From: Candidatus Altimarinota bacterium | GTDB taxonomy: Bacteria; Cyanobacteriota; Cyanobacteriia; Cyanobacteriales; Microcystaceae | Direction: 5' to 3' | Assembly: GCA_012031035.1 (NCBI GenBank) | Contig: JAAUUT010000046.1 | Span: 1 to 37,659 of the forward strand | DNA: 37,659 bases | In this document: one piece after another, positions 32,162-37,659 of the stretch | How positions within the stretch are numbered: position 1 is the first letter of the stretch | Layout: each line of letters starts with the position of its first letter | Made by a program: the position numbers and the translations under genes | The notes under the pieces: generated by a model | Database searches by the model: none | What the model saw: only the letters and a program-made list of their open reading frames with translations | Told to the model about the DNA's origin: nothing

Positions 32162-33669
32162 CTATTTCATCTCATATCCAAACAAATTTGGATCGACTTC
32201 TTTTAAATCTAAATCCGCCAATCCATATTCTGCCCAACGCCTTTCTACCATCGCTGCAACATCGGGATCTGATTCTAATGGTGCGCCCCATTCGTGTTCG
32301 GTTTCGGGAGGGATTTTAGTCGTCGCATCGATTCCCATTCTTCCCCCCAAACCAATCTTTTGACTGGCAAAATCTAAACTATCAAAAGGCGTTTCTGGAA
32401 GGATAAAAACATCTCTCGACGGGTCAACTTTTGAACTAATTGCCCAAACAACTTGACGCGGATCGCGAATGTTAATATCTTTATCGACGACGATGACAAA
32501 TTTGGTATAAGTAAACTGAGGTAAGGCACTCCAAAATGCTAAAGCTGCGCGTTTTGCTTGTCCGGGATATGCTTTATCAATTGAGATAATTGCTGCTTTG
32601 TAACTGAGTGCTTCCATTGGTAAGAAGAAATCAGTAATTTCTGAAACTTGTTGGCGCAAAATCGGGGTATAAATGCGATTCAATGCGATCGCCATCATAG
32701 CTTCTTCTTTGGGAGGACGACCGCTAAAAGTCGTTAGATAAATCGGATCTTTACGATGAGTCATGCAATGGAAGCGAATCAACGGCGAATCTTCCACGCC
32801 GCCATAATAGCCCATGTGGTCGCCGAAAGGCCCGTCGGGTAACATTTCCCCAGGCGATATCGTTCCTTCTAAGACGATTTCTGAGTCCGCAGGCACTTCT
32901 AAATCTAAAGTCTTACATTTTGCCAATTGCACGCCAGAACCGCCGTACAGACCAGCAAACAGCCATTCAGAAAGATCTACCGGAATGGGCGTAGCAGCAG
33001 CCATAATGATGAGAGGATCGACACCAAGCGCGATCGCAATTTCTAACTTTTTTCCTCTTTCCGCCGCCTTGCGTAGATGTCTCGCCCCGCCTCGTACCGA
33101 CAACCAATGAACAGTCATCGTTGTTTTCGACTGGCGTTGCAAGCGATAGACTCCGACATTCGGCGTACCTGTCTCGCAATCTTTGGTAATGACTAATCCT
33201 AATGTAACAATCTTACCGCCATCCCCAAAATAAGGGCGAATCATGGGAATTTTGTCAAGATCTAATTCACTTCCTTGTATCACCACTTGCTGACAAGGCG
33301 GGAAAAGCTTTTTCCTGGTTTTGCTTTGAGGACATCAAAAAGAACTTTGCCAAAATCAATCGCCTGAGATAATTGTTTTGGGGGTTTGGGTTGTTGCAGC
33401 ATCGCCAGTTTCTTTCCCAAATCCTCTAACTCTTTGGGATGCTGCATATTCATCGCCCAACAGATTCTTTCTACCGTTCCCATCAAATTAATCGCAACGG
33501 GAAAAGACGCGCCTTTGACATTCTCAAATAGTAAAGCGGGGCCGCCTGCTTGCAGCATCCGGTTGGAAATCTCGGCAATTTCTAAATCGGAATCGACAAG
33601 AGCCTTGATGCGTCGCAGTTGTCCTTTGTCTTCCAATAGTTTGATGAATCCCCGCAAATCTCTTGCCAT
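32162..33669 (-). pseudogene. ubiD: UbiD-family decarboxylase, interrupted by a 1-nt frameshift
   Basis: This is a UbiD-type enzyme, using prenylated FMN to decarboxylate an aromatic acid; in cyanobacteria the housekeeping member is thought to serve plastoquinone synthesis. The N-terminal part (33669-33280: ARDLRGFIKLLEDKGQLRRI, LLFENVKGA) and the rest (33286-32162: IQGSELDLDKIPMIRPYFGDGG, GPFGDHMGYYGGVEDSP) are in different frames. They join as KPGKKLFPPCQQVV if A5 (T5 on plus, 33309-33313) is made A6. The repaired protein is about 502 residues, the normal size. An intact housekeeping gene is expected, so a sequencing error is likely. Confidence 0.85.
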
Positions 33670-33744
33670 AATTTAGATAATTAAAAAATGTATATTTAGC
33701 TTCTTATATTTAAGTTAGTAGAAATTTGACAGAGGTGTTTGCTA

Positions 33745-34620
33745 ATGTTTTTAGTTACCGGAGCAACAGGATCGCTAGGTCGTCGTATTGTCAGACAACT
33801 TAGAGAGCAAGAAACCCCCGTGCGAGCATTTGTACGGCTGTTTTCTCGCTATGAAGAACTAGAATATCGAGGAGCAGAAATTTTTATTGGCGATCTCAAA
33901 CAAGATAAAGATATCGAAAAAGCTTGTCAGGGAGTCGATTATATTATCAGCGCTCACGGTTCTGGTAGCGATACCCAAGCACTAGACTATCGCGCCAATA
34001 TAGAATTGATAGACCGCGCGAAAGAGAATAATATTAAGCATTTCGTTTATATTTCCGTTTTGGGCGCAGACAGAGGATATACAGATGCGCCTGTCTTTAA
34101 AGCGAAGCGAGAAGTAGAAAAATACCTCGTCGCTAGCGGGTTAAACTATACGATTTTGCGTCCTTCTGGATTTTCTAATAACTTGCTTCCCTTAGCAGAA
34201 AGATTTCGCGAGACTGGGATATATTTACTCGTCGGCGACCCCCAAAATCGTTCCTCGATTGTTAGTACCGACGACCTTGCCAAAATCGCGATCGCATCCG
34301 TTAGCACAGAAGGAGCAAAAAATCAAATTTTCCCCGTTGGTGGCCCCGATGTCCTCAAACGAGAAGACATTCCGCGTATTTTTTCTCGTATTTTTAACCG
34401 AGATCCGATTGTGATTAATTCTCCCTTATTCGTCCTGGATGGTTTGCGGTCTGCGTTAGGATTATTCAATCCCGGAATCCAACGTTCTCTCGGAACGCTA
34501 AGAACGTTACTAGCCAACGAATTTTACTGTACGCCGCAAGAAATTAATAATCTCGAATCTATTTACAAGATCGAATTAGAATCGCTAGAACGTTTTCTGC
34601 TGCGTTATTTGGGTAGTTAA
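33745..34620 (+). CDS. NAD(P)-binding SDR family protein (NmrA/Ycf39-like)
   Basis: This 291-residue atypical SDR has the Rossmann motif VTGATGSLGRRIVRQL at residue 4, an Arg after beta-2 (RAFVR) that favours NADP, and VYISVLGADRG, then a Lys-rich FKAKREVEKYL and NYTILRPSGFSNNLLPL, typical of NmrA-like or Ycf39-like proteins. The C-terminus is longer than simple SDR5 proteins. I choose ATG 33745 with AGAGG nine bases upstream over a TTG at 33739. The last 4 nt overlap the convergent adenosine-deaminase-like gene. Confidence 0.85.
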   Translation: MFLVTGATGSLGRRIVRQLREQETPVRAFVRLFSRYEELEYRGAEIFIGDLKQDKDIEKACQGVDYIISAHGSGSDTQALDYRANIELIDRAKENNIKHFVYISVLGADRGYTDAPVFKAKREVEKYLVASGLNYTILRPSGFSNNLLPLAERFRETGIYLLVGDPQNRSSIVSTDDLAKIAIASVSTEGAKNQIFPVGGPDVLKREDIPRIFSRIFNRDPIVINSPLFVLDGLRSALGLFNPGIQRSLGTLRTLLANEFYCTPQEINNLESIYKIELESLERFLLRYLGS

Positions 34621-35666
34621 GTTAAGACAATTTCTTCCCTATCTTCCGAGTAAGTATTTTGCAGCAATCCCGTTAACAGCGTTGCAGGACGCTGACCGTA
34701 AGGCCAAGCAAAGGCATGACGAAAGGCAGCATCTTGACACGCTTGTAGCTGTTTAAAATCAATTACGTCTTGAGTCAGCAAATTTTCATACTCGAAAGGC
34801 AAACGCACGTTATGCAATCCTGCGTTGTCGGTACAAATTGCAATATCTACTCCCGCCTCAAAACATCGGTCGAAAACGATTTTGAGTTCGTGTAAATCTT
34901 CTAAAGTTCCTGTTTTGAGATACGTTGTCGGACACACTTCCAGACATTGCTGGTATTGCGCCACTTCTTTTAATAATTCGGGATGACGCAAGGGAATTTG
35001 AATCCCGTGACCGATACGCATCAAATAAGGGATAAGTTCGGGGTAGCAACCATCGGCAGTTTCATAGACATGACCCGTTGTTTTTAGACCGAGCGATCGC
35101 GCATATTTGTATAATCCGACAAATTCGTCTAATCTGGCAGCATAATGAGCGTCTCCACCTGCAACATCGATCGCGCAGACATAATCTCTCATCTCGGCGG
35201 CCAAGTCAACAATTGCCTTATTGACTTCGTAAGGTAGTCGCGAGTGCATACAAAGAATCTGACTGGTAATCATCGGATATTCTTTGACTTGACTGGCTTT
35301 CCCTACAATCTCGACAATTGTGCGCATTTGCTCGATTCGCTCAAACTGAGTCAATTGCTCGGATGTCCGCAAATAAGGCGTATAGCGCAATTCTAAATAC
35401 GCCAAATTCTCAAAAATATAGGCTCCTCGAATTAGCCGATAAATAAAGTAGGGAAGGGTTTTATCGGTTTGAGTGCTTTCTACTAAGGTATGCAGTTCTA
35501 AATATTCGTCCAAGGTATTGCGTTCGCGAGTATAAAACTCTTCAAACTCTGGATATTTTGGGAATTGCTGCGCCAGATCGATATTCTGACGTTGAAAGTA
35601 TCTCCAAAGAATGCGAGGAACGACAGAACCTCCTAAATGACGGTGTAAATCGGCGTATAGAGCCAC
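34617..35666 (-). CDS. Adenosine-deaminase-like amidohydrolase
   Basis: This 349-residue protein has the metal motif H-x-H in YADLHRHLGGS (His8, His10), a later His in TTGHVYETADG with Glu two residues on, and an Asp in ICTDNAGLHN. These match the zinc ligands and the catalytic Glu of the adenosine deaminase fold. True adenosine deaminases have TDDP, with a second Asp contacting the purine; here it is Asn. The substrate may therefore differ from adenosine. Genes of this type are widespread in cyanobacteria. Confidence 0.82.
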   Translation of the reverse strand: MALYADLHRHLGGSVVPRILWRYFQRQNIDLAQQFPKYPEFEEFYTRERNTLDEYLELHTLVESTQTDKTLPYFIYRLIRGAYIFENLAYLELRYTPYLRTSEQLTQFERIEQMRTIVEIVGKASQVKEYPMITSQILCMHSRLPYEVNKAIVDLAAEMRDYVCAIDVAGGDAHYAARLDEFVGLYKYARSLGLKTTGHVYETADGCYPELIPYLMRIGHGIQIPLRHPELLKEVAQYQQCLEVCPTTYLKTGTLEDLHELKIVFDRCFEAGVDIAICTDNAGLHNVRLPFEYENLLTQDVIDFKQLQACQDAAFRHAFAWPYGQRPATLLTGLLQNTYSEDREEIVLT

Positions 35667-35879
35667 GGAATCCCCCTTATTTTGTGCGAGCGTAGTTAAC
35701 TTGAACTAATCAAAAATTTCGATAGAAAGTTTCTAGCGATTGACTTTGCCAATGCTATAAAGGGCGATCGCGTCTGTTTTTAAGATCGAGTCGCTAGCTG
35801 TTATTAATAGTTAAACCTTAGAGTATATGGTAATCTATTTTTTTAATTAGAGGGGCGATTGTTGGCTTGCAAACTTAAA

Positions 35880-35899
35880 TTTTCAAAGGACTTTGAAAA
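35880..35899 (-). terminator. Inverted repeat after the formaldehyde dehydrogenase gene
   Basis: TTTTCAAAG-GA-CTTTGAAAA is a perfect 9-bp stem about 25 nt beyond the stop codon of the dehydrogenase. The 2-nt loop is short and no T-run follows, so it is only a candidate end signal. Confidence 0.4.
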
Positions 35900-35923
35900 C
35901 GACAACTGTCACTATAACCATCG

Positions 35924-37033
35924 CTAAAAGGTAATTACGCTACGTATCGATTCGCCTTTGTGCATTAATTCAAATGCGTCGTTAATCTTATCTAACGGCA
36001 TAACGTGAGTGATTAAATCGTCAATATTGATTTTCCCTTCCATATACCAATCGACGATTTTAGGCACGTCAGTCCGTCCCCTTGCACCGCCAAAGGCACT
36101 GCCCTTCCAAACCCTTCCAGTCACTAATTGAAAGGGACGAGTGCGAATTTCTTCACCAGCACCAGCAACACCGATAATCGTACACACGCCCCAACCTTTG
36201 TGACAGCATTCGAGTGCTTGTCGCATCAGGTTAACATTGCCAACGCATTCAAAACTATAATCGGCTCCCCCTTTGGTTAAATCGACTAAATAAGCAACTA
36301 AATCTCCTTCGACTTCATTGGGATTGACGAAATGAGTCATGCCAAACTTTTCTGCTAAGGGTTTTCTGGCGGGATTGATATCTACACCAACGATCTTATC
36401 TGCGCCTACTAGCTTCGCTCCTTGGATGACGTTTAAACCAATACCACCTAACCCGAAAACGACAACATTAGCACCCGGTTCTACTTTAGCCGTGTTGATA
36501 ACTGCACCAATCCCGGTAGTCACGCCGCAACCGATGTAACAAACTTTGTCAAAAGGAGCATCTTCGCGAATCTTGGCAACAGCAATTTCGGGCAAAACTG
36601 TATAGTTGGAAAAGGTAGACGTTCCCATGTAATGATAGAGCTTCTGACCGTCTAGGGAAAAGCGACTGCTACCATCGGGCATTACGCCTCGTCCTTGGGT
36701 TACGCGAATCGCTTGACAAAGATTTGTTTTCATGCTTAGGCAGTATTCGCACTGACGACATTCGGGAGTGTAGAGAGGAATGACGCGATCGCCCGTTTTA
36801 ACGCTTTTTACGCCAGCGCCGACTTCTACCACAACGCCAGCGCCTTCGTGTCCTAGAATAGCAGGAAACAAGCCTTCGGGGTCTTTTCCAGAGAGGGTAT
36901 AAGCATCGGTGTGACAGACTCCTGTCGCTTTGATTTCAACTAACACTTCTCCCGCTTTAGGGGCTTCTAGTTGTACGGTTTCGATACTCAAAGGTTTGCC
37001 TGGTTCAAAGGCGACTGCTGCTTTAACTTCCAT
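35924..37033 (-). CDS. frmA: S-(hydroxymethyl)glutathione dehydrogenase / class III alcohol dehydrogenase
   Basis: This 369-residue zinc enzyme oxidises the formaldehyde-glutathione adduct with NAD, and class III enzymes also reduce S-nitrosoglutathione. It has the catalytic zinc motif [20 protein letters not shown] and the four-Cys structural zinc loop [16 protein letters not shown]. The cofactor motif is [18 protein letters not shown] start at MEVKAAVAF (37033) with AGAGGAA just upstream rather than at 37069. The hydrolase partner frmB is not next to it. The DUF202 gene is 51 nt upstream on the same strand and may be co-transcribed. Confidence 0.95.
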   Translation of the reverse strand: MEVKAAVAFEPGKPLSIETVQLEAPKAGEVLVEIKATGVCHTDAYTLSGKDPEGLFPAILGHEGAGVVVEVGAGVKSVKTGDRVIPLYTPECRQCEYCLSMKTNLCQAIRVTQGRGVMPDGSSRFSLDGQKLYHYMGTSTFSNYTVLPEIAVAKIREDAPFDKVCYIGCGVTTGIGAVINTAKVEPGANVVVFGLGGIGLNVIQGAKLVGADKIVGVDINPARKPLAEKFGMTHFVNPNEVEGDLVAYLVDLTKGGADYSFECVGNVNLMRQALECCHKGWGVCTIIGVAGAGEEIRTRPFQLVTGRVWKGSAFGGARGRTDVPKIVDWYMEGKINIDDLITHVMPLDKINDAFELMHKGESIRSVITF

Positions 37034-37084
37034 TATTCCTCTTCCAAAGCGATCGCGTAGTGTCGTCAAAATTATATCTTTTAA

Positions 37085-37534
37085 TTAACGTTTGCCTGAC
37101 GAAAGCAAGTTTGAAGGGTTAGATTGTTTGGGATTGGATCGAGTAGGATTAGTATCGCGCCACAGCAATAAAGGAATGCTTAAGGTTCCTAAAATAGCTA
37201 CAACTGAGGCGATAACCCAAATCATGAAGCGATGGGGTTGGTAATTCCCTCGCTCGATTTGCCAAAATACTTGGTTATAATGCCATGCTGCCCAAGCGAT
37301 CGCAACAATTCCTAAAATAACTAAACTTACTCCCAACGCTTCTGAACCCGATGATATATGTGTGGGGGGTTCCTGCTGAGTCATTGTTAGGTGAATTTGG
37401 CGCAGAAAAATACCAAATCGAGCAATCGCAAATCCAAATCCAATTAGCGCGATCGAAGTTCGCAACCAGGCAAGAAATGTGCGTTCGTTAGCTTGATGTT
37501 CTCTTTGGCGATCGACTTTGGGTTCTTTGCTCAT
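37085..37534 (-). CDS. DUF202-family membrane protein
   Basis: This 149-residue protein has the DUF202 opening HQANERTFLAWLRTSIALIGFGFAIARFG with the conserved NERTFLAWLRT, the first membrane helix in this stretch, a second (LGVSLVILGIVAIAWAAW) and a third (FMIWVIASVVAILGTLSIPLLLW). The C-terminal tail is Ser/Asn/Pro-rich. I take ATG 37534 with GAGGG upstream. Function unknown. From 37565 to the window end I see no further gene. Confidence 0.88.
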   Translation of the reverse strand: MSKEPKVDRQREHQANERTFLAWLRTSIALIGFGFAIARFGIFLRQIHLTMTQQEPPTHISSGSEALGVSLVILGIVAIAWAAWHYNQVFWQIERGNYQPHRFMIWVIASVVAILGTLSIPLLLWRDTNPTRSNPKQSNPSNLLSSGKR

Positions 37535-37659
37535 TATCCCTCTTTTGTCACTCTCCGAAATCAATTCATAATAAATAAGTTAGTTTACCCAGAAGAATAA
37601 AAGGGTTGAAATTGATTCATGCTCTCAATAAGCTGATGAAATCCCAGCAATAAACGACG

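Overview
This window is cyanobacterial chromosome. The octamer GCGATCGC (HIP1) and its core occur throughout, there is a phycocyanin rod operon (cpcB-cpcA-cpcC-cpcC-cpcD-cpcE) with a CpcL-type membrane linker upstream, and spacers carry period-7 short tandem repeats and other short repeats typical of larger-genome cyanobacteria. Base composition is moderately AT-rich. I cannot assign a genus. No rRNA, tRNA, CRISPR array, transposase or prophage was seen.

Layout. 0-4 kb: nucleotidyltransferase, FMN 2-hydroxy-acid oxidase, pyrF and an overlapping exported protein. 4.0-5.8 kb: a self-contained ArsR-type regulator / SRPBCC / nucleotidyltransferase operon with ATGA overlaps and two 16-bp palindromes on its promoter. 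5.9-9.5 kb: alpha/beta hydrolase, Tat-exported metallo-beta-lactamase-fold protein, a decayed second copy of the hydrolase 3' end, an SDR epimerase, a UPF0367-like small protein and a cupin. 9.5-12 kb: a ClpP-family protein lacking catalytic Ser and His, then an ABC-2 exporter pair. 12.1-13.6 kb: a large exported protein of unknown function. 13.6-18.9 kb (minus strand): the phycocyanin operon. 19-21 kb: moaE and pfkA. 21.3-22.3 kb: an exported protein with a degenerate PEP-CTERM-like tail.

The most interesting region is 22.2-29.3 kb, all on the minus strand. Five small ORFs (70-94 codons) encode unrelated C-terminal parts behind an N-terminal leader: four start M-x-I-x-D-L-[ND]-x-L-[ED]-x-x-A-E, the fifth has a divergent version, and the leaders end in GG or GAG. 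They look like ribosomally made precursor peptides. Downstream is a PpiC/SurA-type peptidyl-prolyl isomerase; upstream is a 1281-residue protein with the order TPR / OGT-like GT41 / TPR / GT2. Three promoters here (two for peptides, one for the glycosyltransferase) share the palindrome TGCCAA-N2-TGGC[AC], each exactly 22 nt upstream of a -10-like hexamer. This suggests one regulon, possibly a glycosylated secreted-peptide system. Peptide glycosylation is inference, and no C39 peptidase or ABC exporter lies in the window.

29.7-37.6 kb: an alpha/beta hydrolase, a Uma2 nuclease-like gene, a two-gene small cassette, ubiD, an SDR, an adenosine-deaminase-like hydrolase, glutathione-dependent formaldehyde dehydrogenase and a DUF202 membrane protein. 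Six genes across the window contain about seven single-base indels, mostly in homopolymers and concentrated at 30-33.4 kb. This pattern resembles uncorrected sequencing error more than biological decay, though only read data can decide.
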